A stretch of DNA of 64,000 nucleotides from an uncultured Eggerthella sp. (lineage in GTDB: Bacteria > Actinomycetota > Coriobacteriia > Coriobacteriales > Eggerthellaceae), in contig URBX01000002.1 of NCBI GenBank assembly GCA_900546175.1, positions 62,001 to 126,000 of the forward strand, written 5' to 3'. Of the stretch, positions 56,568-64,000 are shown piece by piece. The notes beneath the pieces were generated by a model. The model was not told where the DNA came from, made no database searches, and saw only the letters and a list, made by a program, of their open reading frames with translations. How positions within the stretch are numbered: position 1 is the stretch's first letter; every line of letters begins with the position of its first letter. The translations under genes were made by a program, and so were the position numbers.

Positions 56568-57518
56568 CTAAAGCTTCAAATTGAGGTCCATGGAAATAAG
56601 CTTATCTTTTACTTCCTCAATGGACTTCGCACCAAAGTTCCTAATATTAAGCAAGTCATTCTCAGAATACTCAACAAGCTGACGAACAGAGTGAATACCT
56701 GCACGCTTCAAACAATTGTAAGAACGTACGGAAAGATCCAAGTCTTCAATTGCTTTATCAAGCTCTGCATTTGCTTCCTGGTTCTCAGGAGCAAAGATGG
56801 ATACTACTTCGCCCTCTTCGTTCTCTTCAATCTCGTCAAGAACTAAGAATGCGCCCATATACTGGTCGATAATGTTAGCAGCGCGGCAAACAGCTTCGGA
56901 AGGATCCAAGGAACCGTCGGTTTCAACTTCCAAAACAAGTTTGTCATAGTCAGTACGCTGACCAACACGGGTGTCGCTAACACTCATGGTGCAACGACGA
57001 ACAGGTGAGAAGAGAGAATCAACATGAATAATGCCGATTGGATCTTCTGTACGCTTATTACGTTCAGCAGATACGTAGCCACGACCAACACCAATGCGAA
57101 TAGTCATCTCAAGAGTTCCACCATCAGCAACCGTTGCAATTACATGCTCAGGATTGATGAGGGTAAATTCGGTAGGAACCTCGATATCTGCACCAGTTAC
57201 GGTACATGGACCTTCTGCATGGATGTGAGCAGTAGCTTCTTCGATCTCATTATTGAGAGCGCTGAATACTAAGCCCTTAACATTCAAAACGATATCGGTA
57301 ATATCTTCGATTACGCCTTCAGCAGTAGTGAACTCGTGCTGTACGCCTTCAATCTGGATAGCGGTTGCTTTTGCACCATCAAGAGAAGAAAGCAATACAC
57401 GACGCATACAATTACCAAGAGTGTAACCATAACCACGCTCCAGTGGTTCCACAATGAAGCGAGAGATAGTCTCATTTACTTCTTCAGTCGCAACTGTCGG
57501 CCTCATGAACTCTGTCAT
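56568..57518 (-). CDS. rpoA: RNA polymerase alpha subunit
   Basis: 316 residues. The N-terminal assembly domain has FIVEPLERGYGYTLGNCMRRVLLSSL; the C-terminal domain LDLSVRSYNCLKRAGIHSVRQLVEYSENDLLNIRNFGAKSIEEVKDKL (core LSVRSYNCLKRAGI) contacts promoter UP elements. In an operon between rpsD and rplQ, 42 bases after rpsD. Confidence 0.98.
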   Translation of the reverse strand: MTEFMRPTVATEEVNETISRFIVEPLERGYGYTLGNCMRRVLLSSLDGAKATAIQIEGVQHEFTTAEGVIEDITDIVLNVKGLVFSALNNEIEEATAHIHAEGPCTVTGADIEVPTEFTLINPEHVIATVADGGTLEMTIRIGVGRGYVSAERNKRTEDPIGIIHVDSLFSPVRRCTMSVSDTRVGQRTDYDKLVLEVETDGSLDPSEAVCRAANIIDQYMGAFLVLDEIEENEEGEVVSIFAPENQEANAELDKAIEDLDLSVRSYNCLKRAGIHSVRQLVEYSENDLLNIRNFGAKSIEEVKDKLISMDLNLKL

Positions 57519-57560
57519 ATTAGTTAAGCCTCCTTAAATAGCGGTTTGTGGCAGCCAAAA

Positions 57561-58154
57561 TTACTTGGAGTAAAGTTCAACAATAAGCTGTTCACGAATG
57601 TCAAGGTCAATCTGATCACGCTCAGGAATTGCGAGAACGCTACCCTGAAGCTTCTCAATGTCAACCTCAAGCCATGCAGGAACTTGTACGCTCTCGTTGG
57701 AAACCAAAGCGCTCTTGATAACAAGAAGATCCTTTGCCTTAGGTGCAACTGATACAAGGTCGCCAGGACGAACGCGGAAAGATGGGATGTCTACGCGACG
57801 ACCGTTTACATGGATGTGACCATGGGTAACAATCTGACGAGCCTCTTTACGGGTCTTAGCGAAGCCAAGACGGAAAACTACATTGTCGAGACGAGTCTCA
57901 AGAATGCTCATAAGGTTCTCACCGGTTACGCCAGGCATAGCCTTTGCACGCTCAAAGTAGCTATGGAACTGCTTCTCGAGTACGCCATAGATGAACTTTG
58001 CCTTCTGCTTCTCACGAAGCTGCATGCCGTATTCGCTTTCTTTGCGACGACGCTTAGGCTGGCGAATGGATTCTTTCTTGCTGTAACCCATAACTACCGG
58101 GTCGATGCCGAGCTGACGACAACGCTTGAGAACCGGAGTCCTGTTAATTGCCAT
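57561..58154 (-). CDS. rpsD: 30S ribosomal protein S4
   Basis: 197 residues. S4 helps to start 30S assembly. The S4 RNA-binding domain is LETRLDNVVFRLGFAKTRKEARQIVTHGHIHVNG (core RLDNVVFRLGFAKTRKEA). The N-terminus MAINRTPVLKRCRQLGIDP lacks the four-Cys zinc motif, so it is the zinc-free form. Confidence 0.97.
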   Translation of the reverse strand: MAINRTPVLKRCRQLGIDPVVMGYSKKESIRQPKRRRKESEYGMQLREKQKAKFIYGVLEKQFHSYFERAKAMPGVTGENLMSILETRLDNVVFRLGFAKTRKEARQIVTHGHIHVNGRRVDIPSFRVRPGDLVSVAPKAKDLLVIKSALVSNESVQVPAWLEVDIEKLQGSVLAIPERDQIDLDIREQLIVELYSK

Positions 58155-58173
58155 ATTGAATCGATCCTTTCAT

Positions 58174-58569
58174 TTAGACACGACGACGCTTGCGCTGACG
58201 GCAACCGTTGTGTGGGATTGGGGTGCAATCTTGAATGCTGGTTACTTCAAGACCAGCTGCCTGCAAAGAACGGATAGCTGTTTCGCGACCAGAGCCTGGG
58301 CCCTTTACGAAAACAGATACTTTCTTGAGGCCATGTTCCATAGCAGTCTTAGCTGCTGCCTCAGCTGCAAGCTGTGCAGCAAAAGGAGTAGACTTGCGGG
58401 AACCCTTGAAACCAGCGGTACCAGCAGACTGCCAAGAGATTACATTACCCTGAGGATCCGTGATGGATACGATAGTGTTGTTAAAAGTTGATTTGATGTG
58501 AGCAGCGCCAACTGCAATATTCTTGCGCTCAGAGCGCTTAAGGCGCGTGCGAACGTTCTTCTTAGCCAC
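58174..58569 (-). CDS. rpsK: 30S ribosomal protein S11
   Basis: 131 residues. Canonical blocks AHIKSTFNNTIVSITDPQGN, GFKGSRKSTPFAAQLAAEAA and IQDCTPIPHNGCRQRKRRRV. It forms part of the mRNA exit platform of the 30S. Ten bases after rpsM. Confidence 0.98.
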   Translation of the reverse strand: MAKKNVRTRLKRSERKNIAVGAAHIKSTFNNTIVSITDPQGNVISWQSAGTAGFKGSRKSTPFAAQLAAEAAAKTAMEHGLKKVSVFVKGPGSGRETAIRSLQAAGLEVTSIQDCTPIPHNGCRQRKRRRV

Positions 58570-58578
58570 TCTTTATCC

Positions 58579-58947
58579 TTACTTCTTCTTTGCGCCAACT
58601 TGACGACGTGGACCTTTGCGGGTACGAGCGTTTGTATGAGTACGCTGACCGCGAACAGGAAGACCGCGACGATGACGGAGACCACGATAGCAGCCAATCT
58701 CCATAAGACGCTTGATGTTCTGAGAAACTTCACGATGGAGGTCACCTTCAGTAGTAAGGTTCTCCTGAATATAGTCACGAAGTTTGGAGAGTTCGTCTTC
58801 AGTAATATCCTTAACACGAGTGTCAGGATTAATGCCAGTCTCAGCAAGAATCTTCTTAGAAGTAGTGAGACCAATGCCGTAGATGTAGGTCAAGCCGACT
58901 TCAATGCGCTTGTCGCGAGGAAGGTCGACACCAACAAGACGTGCCAT
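58579..58947 (-). CDS. rpsM: 30S ribosomal protein S13
   Basis: 122 residues. GVDLPRDKRIEVGLTYIYGIG at the start, LRHRRGLPVRGQRTHTNARTRKG near the end. It is in the 30S head and contacts the 50S. 20 bases after rpmJ. Confidence 0.98.
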   Translation of the reverse strand: MARLVGVDLPRDKRIEVGLTYIYGIGLTTSKKILAETGINPDTRVKDITEDELSKLRDYIQENLTTEGDLHREVSQNIKRLMEIGCYRGLRHRRGLPVRGQRTHTNARTRKGPRRQVGAKKK

Positions 58948-58967
58948 AATCTGATTTCCCTTTCTCT

Positions 58968-59081
58968 TTAACCCTGACGCTGCTTATGACGTGGGTTTTC
59001 GCAAATTACGAGAACCTTGCCATGACGTCGAATTACCTTGCACTTGTCGCACATTTTCTTGACCGAAGGACGTACCTTCAT
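58968..59081 (-). CDS. rpmJ: 50S ribosomal protein L36
   Basis: 37 residues, starting MKVRPSVKKMCDKCKVIRRH and ending ENPRHKQRQG. The zinc ligands C11, C14, C27 and H32 are all present, so this is the zinc-binding form. Ribosome binding site GAAAGGAA. Between infA and rpsM, as in most bacteria; 164 bases separate it from infA. Confidence 0.97.
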   Translation of the reverse strand: MKVRPSVKKMCDKCKVIRRHGKVLVICENPRHKQRQG

Positions 59082-59245
59082 AATTCAATTCCTTTCGGTT
59101 ATGTGGATCTTTCTATCTACACGCCCAGCCGCAGGCGAAAATTTGCTTTTTCACATTTGAAGCTTACAGACGAGCTCCAGTGAAGCTACTTAGCTATCGG
59201 CCATTTGGTAAGCTAAGCACACTAAGGGGAAACCCCTTCTTCCGA

Positions 59246-59464
59246 TTACTTATAACGATAGGTAATGCGGCCACGATCCAAGTCGTATACAGAGAGTTCA
59301 ACCTGAACCTTGTCTCCAGGCAAAATTTTGATGTAATGCATACGCATCTTGCCCGAAATGTGAGCCAAAATTTGGTGACCATTCTCGAGTTCTACCTTGA
59401 ACATTGCATTTGGAAGCGCTTCGAGTACGGTGCCTTCCAGTTCAATTGCATCTTCTTTAGCCAA
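59246..59464 (-). CDS. infA: Translation initiation factor IF-1
   Basis: 72 residues, exactly the family length, from a TTG start at 59464: (M)AKEDAIELEGTVLEALPNAMF to DLDRGRITYRYK. The OB-fold protein binds the 30S A site. AAAGGA lies seven bases before TTG; the longer ORF to 59518 runs into the upstream terminator and adds non-conserved residues. A hairpin AAGGGG/CCCCTT follows it. Confidence 0.96.
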   Translation of the reverse strand: MAKEDAIELEGTVLEALPNAMFKVELENGHQILAHISGKMRMHYIKILPGDKVQVELSVYDLDRGRITYRYK

Positions 59465-59516
59465 AACTTGTTCCTTTAAACAAAGAGACTGACATGCCGC
59501 AAAAGGTGTAGACAGC

Positions 59517-59563
59517 AAAAAAAGCGCACATAGCGCAATGTCGAGAAACTACTTTTTCTCGAC
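59517..59563 (-). terminator. Tandem hairpins between tRNA-Lys and infA
   Basis: Two stems on the minus strand: GTCGAGAAA/TTTCTCGAC (59540-59563), then GCGC-TATGT-GCGC followed by seven T (59517-59536). The second is a terminator for tRNA-Lys, which also forms the start of the infA leader. Confidence 0.75.
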
Positions 59564-59672
59564 CACATAAGCACTCAAACGATTGCTTCTCAAACTATTA
59601 CACCATCTCTTTTGCAACCATTTTTACTACTGGAGCAAGAATCGAGTATTCCCAATTCTAAGTAAGAAAAAA

Positions 59673-59748
59673 TGGTGCGCCGTGAGGGAATCGAACCCGC
59701 GACCTTGGGATTAAAAGTCCCCTGCTCTACCAACTGAGCTAACGGCGC
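59673..59748 (-). tRNA. tRNA-Lys (anticodon TTT)
   Basis: Acceptor GCGCCGT/ACGGCGC, D arm GCTC-AGTTGGTAGA-GAGC, anticodon stem-loop GGGGA-CTTTTAA-TCCCC-like with anticodon TTT, T arm GCGGG-TTCGATTC-CCTC..., discriminator A and encoded CCA (59673-59675). All positions fit a class I tRNA. Confidence 0.96.
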
Positions 59749-59766
59749 ACTTGCAAAAGCGTATAT

Positions 59767-59795
59767 ATTCTACGGGTTTAAAGAGGAAGAATCAA
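59767..59795 (-). promoter_or_regulatory. Promoter of tRNA-Lys
   Basis: Minus-strand -35 TTGATT (59790-59795), 17-base spacer, -10 TAGAAT (59767-59772), ending 18 bases before the tRNA 5' end. Confidence 0.72.
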
Positions 59796-60040
59796 CCACT
59801 TTTTCTCTTTTTTTGCCATTTTTATTCCAAACGGCAGCTTACGGTTGTCTTGCTTTGTCTATTTTATTCCATTTGACTACTGGCAACCTTTTTGCCCAAA
59901 CCAACCTCTATAGTAAGACCATAAAACTCAAACGTACTTACTTGAGCAAAAACAGCAACCGCTCCTAAACAAAAGACCGTTCAAGTCTAGTAGTAGAGCC
60001 ATATGAACCTAACAATGAAACTCTACCTATTTACCTACCT

Positions 60041-60063
60041 GCCAAAACGATATTTGTTTTGGC
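60041..60063 (+). promoter_or_regulatory. Hairpin before the phosphoesterase start
   Basis: GCCAAAAC (60041-60048) and GTTTTGGC (60056-60063), an 8-bp perfect stem with loop GATATTT, 14 bases before AAAGGAA. Could affect translation, or act as an operator. Confidence 0.5.
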
Positions 60064-60091
60064 TGTTGATTAATTATTGAAAGGAATTTGC

Positions 60092-60541
60092 ATGATTATT
60101 GGTGTTATTTCTGATATTCATGGCACGCTTTCACATAAGGCATACGAAGCACTTCTGGGTGTTGACCATATCATCTGCGCAGGAGATATCGAGAATCCTC
60201 AGGTGCTTTTCGAGCTTGAAAGCATTGCTCCTACTACCTGCGTTTTAGGAAATTGTGATCGCTTTTATGACCCATCTATTCCTTTTATAGCAACTCCTCA
60301 TTTAGAAGGAGTTCGCTTCCGTGTTTGCCATCGCCCTGAAGATATTGGTCTTCTTGATACGGATACTTCTGTTGTTGTTCATGGGCATACCCATATACCG
60401 CGAAACCAGTTACTAAACGGCGTGCACTTTATTAATCCTGGCAGCGCTTCTTATCCGCGTGGTGGCTCACCAAAAAGTATTGCTAAAATTACTCTTGATA
60501 ACCGCTCAGTACAACGCGTTGATTTCATTGCGCTGGACTAA
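60092..60541 (+). CDS. YfcE/MJ0936-family metallophosphoesterase
   Basis: 149 residues. Metal site motifs are in order: DIHG (GVISDIHGTLS, near 9), GD (CAGDIEN), GNCD (LGNCDRF), and GHTH (VVHGHTHIP). INPGSASYPRG is the family ending. Phosphodiesterase activity on an unknown substrate is likely. Start ATG at 60092 with AAAGGAA seven bases upstream; the TTG at 60077 lies inside that ribosome binding site. Confidence 0.9.
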   Translation: MIIGVISDIHGTLSHKAYEALLGVDHIICAGDIENPQVLFELESIAPTTCVLGNCDRFYDPSIPFIATPHLEGVRFRVCHRPEDIGLLDTDTSVVVHGHTHIPRNQLLNGVHFINPGSASYPRGGSPKSIAKITLDNRSVQRVDFIALD

Positions 60542-60598
60542 CCGTCTTTTACTGAACAAAACGAATTCACTTAATAAAGCACTAGACTAAGGAACTCT

Positions 60599-62398
60599 AT
60601 GATTTACGAAAACCGCACCGATATAGATACTCAATACACCTGGGATCTCTCTAGTATCTTCCCTAGCGATGAAGCATTTCTCGATGCGCTTGCAGACCTA
60701 AAAACCTACCCTGAAAAGTTTGCCGCTTTCGAAGGAACTTTGGCTCAAAGCGCTCACAATCTTCTTACCTACTGCTCTCTTGATGACGAAGTAGGTATAA
60801 AACTGGGAAAGCTTATTAATTACGCTCAGAGAAAATCTGACGAAGATACGCGCGTTGCCCTTTATCAGGACTACTCAAACCAAGTTATGAGCGCATACGT
60901 AACACTTGCCTCTTCCCAAGCATGGTTTACTTCAGAGCTTTTAAGCATTCCTGAAGACACTATGGCCTCCTTCTACCGTGAAGAACCAGGCCTTGAACTC
61001 TACCGCCGCATTTTCGACAAGATTTTTGCAAGCAAGGCTCATATTCTCAGCAAAGAAGAAGAAGCGCTTCTTGCGGGCGTAGGAGACCTTGCTTCCCAGC
61101 CTGAAAATATCTTTTCACAATTAAACGATGCCGACCTTACGTTTGAAGATGCGCTCGATTCTCAAGGAAATGCTCATCCGGTGACCCATGGAAGCTATGT
61201 TCCTCTCTTAACTTCTTCCGACCGTGAACTGCGAAAGAATGCTTTTACCAGCATGTACAAAACATACGGCTCGTCCAAGAATACGTGCGCTGCAATACTG
61301 GGCGCACAAACTAAGCAGCTCCACTTTTTCAGCAAAGCACGAAAGTACGAGTCTTCCCTTGCTTATTCGCTTGACAATACCGAAGTTCCTGTTGAGGTAT
61401 ACACCAACTTGATTGCATCAGTGCGCAACAACCTCAAACACCTCCATACTTATGTAGGGCTTCGCAAAAAACTCCTTGGTTTAGACGAGCTTCATTTTTA
61501 CGACTTATACACCCCTATGGTTGAAGATTTAGATATGTCATTCACCTATGAAGAAGCTTGCGAAATAATTTTGGAAGCGCTTCAGCCTTTAGGAGAAGAG
61601 TACCTCTCCCTGGTAAGAAAGGGGCTTTCCGAACGCTGGATTGACGTCTACGAGAATAAGGGTAAGCGCAGTGGAGCATATTCTGCGGGCGGATTTGGCA
61701 TGCATCCTGTTATTCTCTTGAACTTCCAAGGCAAACTCGATGATGTCTTCACCTTGATCCATGAGATGGGCCACTCAATTCATACCTATCTTTCTTGCCA
61801 AGAGCAGCCTTCTTGCTATTCGTCTTACGTAATTTTTGTTGCCGAAGTTGCTTCAACCTGCAATGAAGCACTTTTGATGCAGTACTTCCTCAAAAACACT
61901 ACTGACGCTAAAAAACGAGCATACCTACTCAATCACTTCTTGGAACAGTTTAGAGGAACACTCTATAGACAAACTATGTTTGCGGAATTTGAACTTGCTA
62001 TCAACCAGCTTACGGCTCAAGGAAACGCACTCACTTCTGAGGCTCTTTGCGAAATGTACAAGCAGCTTAATACCGACTACTTTGGTCCAGAAATTGTAGT
62101 TGATGATGACATAGCCTTAGAGTGGGCACGTATTCCTCACTTCTACTACAACTATTATGTGTATCAGTATGCAACTGGCTATGCTGCAGCAATTGCTCTT
62201 TCGCAAAGAATTCTGAATGAAGGCGCACCGGCCGTTGAAGCGTATCTTAGTTTCCTCAAAGGAGGAAACTCTCAACCTCCAATTGATCTTTTAAAGGGAG
62301 CTGGCGTAGATATGGCAACTGCCCAACCTATTAATAGTGCCCTTGAGCTCTTTGGCGAATTGCTTGAAGAAATGGAAGCGCTCACGCAAGAACTCTAG
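60599..62398 (+). CDS. pepF: Oligoendopeptidase F (M3 family)
   Basis: 599 residues, standard. The zinc metallopeptidase motif HEMGH lies in LIHEMGHSIHTYLS near 389-402, and the third ligand Glu in EVASTCNEALLMQY. It hydrolyses peptides of about 7-17 residues in the cytoplasm. The N-terminus TWDLSSIFPSDEAF is typical. It follows the phosphoesterase by 57 bases and may share its transcript. Confidence 0.96.
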   Translation: MIYENRTDIDTQYTWDLSSIFPSDEAFLDALADLKTYPEKFAAFEGTLAQSAHNLLTYCSLDDEVGIKLGKLINYAQRKSDEDTRVALYQDYSNQVMSAYVTLASSQAWFTSELLSIPEDTMASFYREEPGLELYRRIFDKIFASKAHILSKEEEALLAGVGDLASQPENIFSQLNDADLTFEDALDSQGNAHPVTHGSYVPLLTSSDRELRKNAFTSMYKTYGSSKNTCAAILGAQTKQLHFFSKARKYESSLAYSLDNTEVPVEVYTNLIASVRNNLKHLHTYVGLRKKLLGLDELHFYDLYTPMVEDLDMSFTYEEACEIILEALQPLGEEYLSLVRKGLSERWIDVYENKGKRSGAYSAGGFGMHPVILLNFQGKLDDVFTLIHEMGHSIHTYLSCQEQPSCYSSYVIFVAEVASTCNEALLMQYFLKNTTDAKKRAYLLNHFLEQFRGTLYRQTMFAEFELAINQLTAQGNALTSEALCEMYKQLNTDYFGPEIVVDDDIALEWARIPHFYYNYYVYQYATGYAAAIALSQRILNEGAPAVEAYLSFLKGGNSQPPIDLLKGAGVDMATAQPINSALELFGELLEEMEALTQEL

Positions 62399-62405
62399 AC
62401 GTTAA

Positions 62406-62438
62406 TTGTAGGCAGCTGCAAGTACCAGCTGCCTACAA
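62406..62438. terminator. 13-bp hairpin after pepF
   Basis: TTGTAGGCAGCTG (62406-62418) and its exact complement CAGCTGCCTACAA (62426-62438), loop CAAGTAC. No T tract follows on either strand. It lies between convergent pepF and the YdcF-like gene. Confidence 0.65.
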
Positions 62439-62560
62439 CTCTTAACTGCCGGCAAATCTATTGATTGCTACTAGTAGGCAAGTTGCCTTAGTTGAAGTCC
62501 TGCTGCTTCTGGGAAGATTTCCTCTGAAAAGCTACTACAGCTACCCCCACCAGAAAACAC

Positions 62561-63292
62561 CTACCACCACTGGGTTACTCTTCCTGATTGATCAAGAGAA
62601 ACCGGTGAACTTTTTTTCACGGGTTCAACCTTAAACAGAACCTCGAAAAAGTCTTTGATGCGTGCTGCATATTCGCGTTTTTCGTACGATTCTTTATCTT
62701 TATATTCATGTGCGTCGGCAGAAACGCCAACCACTTTAATGCCAAAGCCTTCTGCATCAAAAATGCAGCGATACAGATGGTACTCTTGCGAAACAAGAAC
62801 ACAACGTTCTACTGAGAATACATATTTCAACCGATACATAGTGTCATAAGTAGAAACGCCCGCATGGTCACAGAAGATATCATCCCGATTTACCCCTTGC
62901 TTTACGGCATAATTGCACATGGCCATTACTTCGTTGTAGCTTGATTCGGTATTATCTCCCGACATGATAATCTTTGGCGCAACTCCTTCTTCATAGAGAC
63001 TAATGGCGGTATCAAGTCTATCTTTCAATATGGTTGAAGGAGAACCGTCAAAATTAATGCCTGCGCCTAAAACCACAATTGCCTGAGGCTGGAATGCGTC
63101 CTTTTCTTCCACAACTACGCTTTGCTCTTTAATGTCGGAGAAAGTAGTGCCTCGGACAATACCCTCTATTATTAGCGGGACGCCAAATACCAAAAACACC
63201 AGAAGAAAGGAAATGAGAAAGAAAGTCTTAAGTGCTTCAATGCAACCCGATTTCTCTTCTTTGATTTTTGTATTTCTAATATCTGGCTGCAC
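62561..63292 (-). CDS. YdcF/SanA-like DUF218 membrane protein
   Basis: 243 residues. One N-terminal membrane helix (about 22-46, ALKTFFLISFLLVFLVFGVPLI) is followed by the DUF218 core: AIVVLGAGINFDGSPSTILKDRLDTAISLYEEG, IIMSGDN, STYDTMYRLKYV and LVSQEYHLYRCIFDAEGFGI. The family includes SanA, ElyC and YdcF, which affect envelope barrier or polysaccharide synthesis. Exact role unknown. The start is GTG at 63292 with GGAG nine bases upstream. Confidence 0.85.
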   Translation of the reverse strand: MQPDIRNTKIKEEKSGCIEALKTFFLISFLLVFLVFGVPLIIEGIVRGTTFSDIKEQSVVVEEKDAFQPQAIVVLGAGINFDGSPSTILKDRLDTAISLYEEGVAPKIIMSGDNTESSYNEVMAMCNYAVKQGVNRDDIFCDHAGVSTYDTMYRLKYVFSVERCVLVSQEYHLYRCIFDAEGFGIKVVGVSADAHEYKDKESYEKREYAARIKDFFEVLFKVEPVKKSSPVSLDQSGRVTQWW

Positions 63293-63523
63293 CCAGTTGA
63301 CTCCTACCTACCTGACCGTCTATCTGAATGTGAGGTTAGCGAACACTTTTTTCATCCTTCCCCGCTTTTTTAGCAGTCCTCACTCTTATTAGTGATTCTT
63401 AACCTTATTAGCGGTTCTCTTTTTTTCGGTAAGCTTCGCTTTGTTTGCTGTCCTCACCTTAGCTATCCTCAGCTTTCTGTCAGCTATCCCACCGAAAACT
63501 CAAAATTCCTCCAAATGTATCAC

Positions 63524-63559
63524 AAAAAAATAGGCGTCAATTGAAACCAATTGACGCCT
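63524..63559 (-). terminator. Terminator of leuS
   Basis: Minus-strand AGGCGTCAATTG and CAATTGACGCCT around GTTT, followed by ATTTTTTT; a perfect 12-bp stem. The 63293-63523 gap below it shows two imperfect CTTATTAG repeats and no gene. Confidence 0.93.
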
Positions 63560-63580
63560 GGAGGTGTTCAAAAACTACGG

Positions 63581-64000
63581 TTATTTTACTACCACATTTA
63601 CTAAACGACTAGGAATTACAATAACTTTAACAATATTCTTTCCCTCAGTGGCTTGTGTAATAGCGGCAAGGGCAGTTTCTTTAATCTCCTGTTCAGCAGC
63701 TGAAGCAGAAACAGTGATACGAGCCTTAACCTTACCATTAACCTGAACTGCAAGTTCTACCTCATTAGCCTTTGCTTTTTCAGGATCAAAATCTGGCCAA
63801 GGCTGGTCAACAATCAAAGAGCCTTCGTTTTCTAATACTGTTGCCCAAAGCTCTTCAGCCCAATGAGGAGCAACAGGAGCAAGGAGCTTGGTGATGGTTT
63901 CTGCTACATCCTTATCAAGAGCAGCATACTCAGGGTTAGCCTTGCGAAGCTCTGCGCAACCACGACGAAGATAATCGGACGCAGCATTAACCAATTCCAT
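63581..64000 (-). CDS. leuS: Leucyl-tRNA synthetase, C-terminal part (cut by window edge)
   Basis: At least 139 C-terminal residues. The pattern LLAPVAPHWAEELWATV, QPWPDFDPEKAKANEVELAVQVNGKVKARI (core VELAVQVNGKVKARI) and the end KVIVIPSRLVNVVVK is the anticodon-binding and C-terminal domain of bacterial LeuS. The catalytic and editing domains lie beyond the right edge. The terminator follows 21 bases after the stop. Confidence 0.94.
   Translation of the reverse strand: MELVNAASDYLRRGCAELRKANPEYAALDKDVAETITKLLAPVAPHWAEELWATVLENEGSLIVDQPWPDFDPEKAKANEVELAVQVNGKVKARITVSASAAEQEIKETALAAITQATEGKNIVKVIVIPSRLVNVVVK

Larger units (their letters stand above)
59749..60091. other. Divergent promoter region between tRNA-Lys and the yfcE-like gene
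   Basis: 343 bases without a gene. It holds the tRNA-Lys promoter and the hairpin before the phosphoesterase. The rest is AT-rich and lacks recognisable ORFs, repeats or RNA structure. Confidence 0.5.

Overview
The window reads as a piece of a moderately AT-rich bacterial chromosome. The gene set fits the class Coriobacteriia, near Atopobium/Lancefieldella/Olsenella. This assignment is an inference from several features: a DhnA-type fructose-bisphosphate aldolase, a COG2509-type and a BaiN/HI0933-type flavoprotein next to each other, a PknB-like kinase, TAXI-type TRAP transport, a LarB/LarC pair, and a compact housekeeping genome. Almost all genes lie on the minus strand. The plus-strand exceptions are tRNA-Leu, a small membrane ORF plus pyridoxamine kinase, an NrdD-like mini-protein, a LysR regulator, a YfcE-like phosphoesterase and oligoendopeptidase F. 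I see no prophage, transposase, integrase or CRISPR array.

Layout. 1-2.5 kb: start of an MGDG-synthase-like glycosyltransferase (cut by the window edge), tRNA-Leu(CAA), a short prepilin peptidase, a cluster of intergenic repeats and the aldolase. 2.5-8.6 kb: a VTT-domain membrane protein, a PRC-barrel protein, a YtxH-like protein with four internal repeats, an ATP-grasp protein next to a small protein resembling the N-terminus of cyanophycin synthetase, an anchored hypothetical protein and serS. 8.8-12.8 kb: small membrane ORF, pyridoxamine kinase, nuclease lipoprotein and Ser/Thr kinase. 12.9-22.3 kb: larC1-larB-aldo/keto reductase, ychF, a DUF47 gene, truA and dnaE. 22.6-25.4 kb: NrdD-like mini-protein, histidine phosphatase and an AGCS symporter. 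25.7-33.6 kb: a complete F1Fo ATP synthase locus with a second epsilon-subunit gene. 33.8-38.7 kb: dCMP deaminase, upp, glyA, rpiB and a glpK broken by one in-frame stop. 38.7-47.8 kb: a lipase, a flavoprotein-TsaC fusion, a BaiN-type flavoprotein, lgt, a Cys-rich protein, Nfu, family-4 uracil-DNA glycosylase, alr and an RmlD-like reductase. 47.9-52.3 kb: TRAP permease, TAXI binding protein and divergent LysR regulator. 52.6-59.5 kb: eno, iron alcohol dehydrogenase, ecfT, then rplQ-rpoA-rpsD-rpsK-rpsM-rpmJ-infA. 59.6-64 kb: tRNA-Lys(TTT), yfcE-like, pepF, a YdcF-like protein and the 3' end of leuS.

How it works together. Glycolysis (fba, eno), pentose phosphate (rpiB), one-carbon metabolism (glyA), nucleotide salvage (upp, dCMP deaminase), energy coupling (F-ATPase) and the translation core make this a housekeeping region. 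Starts were moved to the codon with the best Shine-Dalgarno where the longest ORF was implausible; several are GTG or TTG (atpE, atpF, infA, ychF, alr).

The observations most worth a second look are the flavoprotein-TsaC fusion, the tandem epsilon genes, the split CphA-N/ATP-grasp pair, the amber codon replacing the glycerol-binding Trp of GlpK, a dispersed intergenic repeat family (near 0.6, 1.3-1.45 and 52.4 kb), LarB with only a LarC1-like partner, and several large compound hairpins at gene borders.
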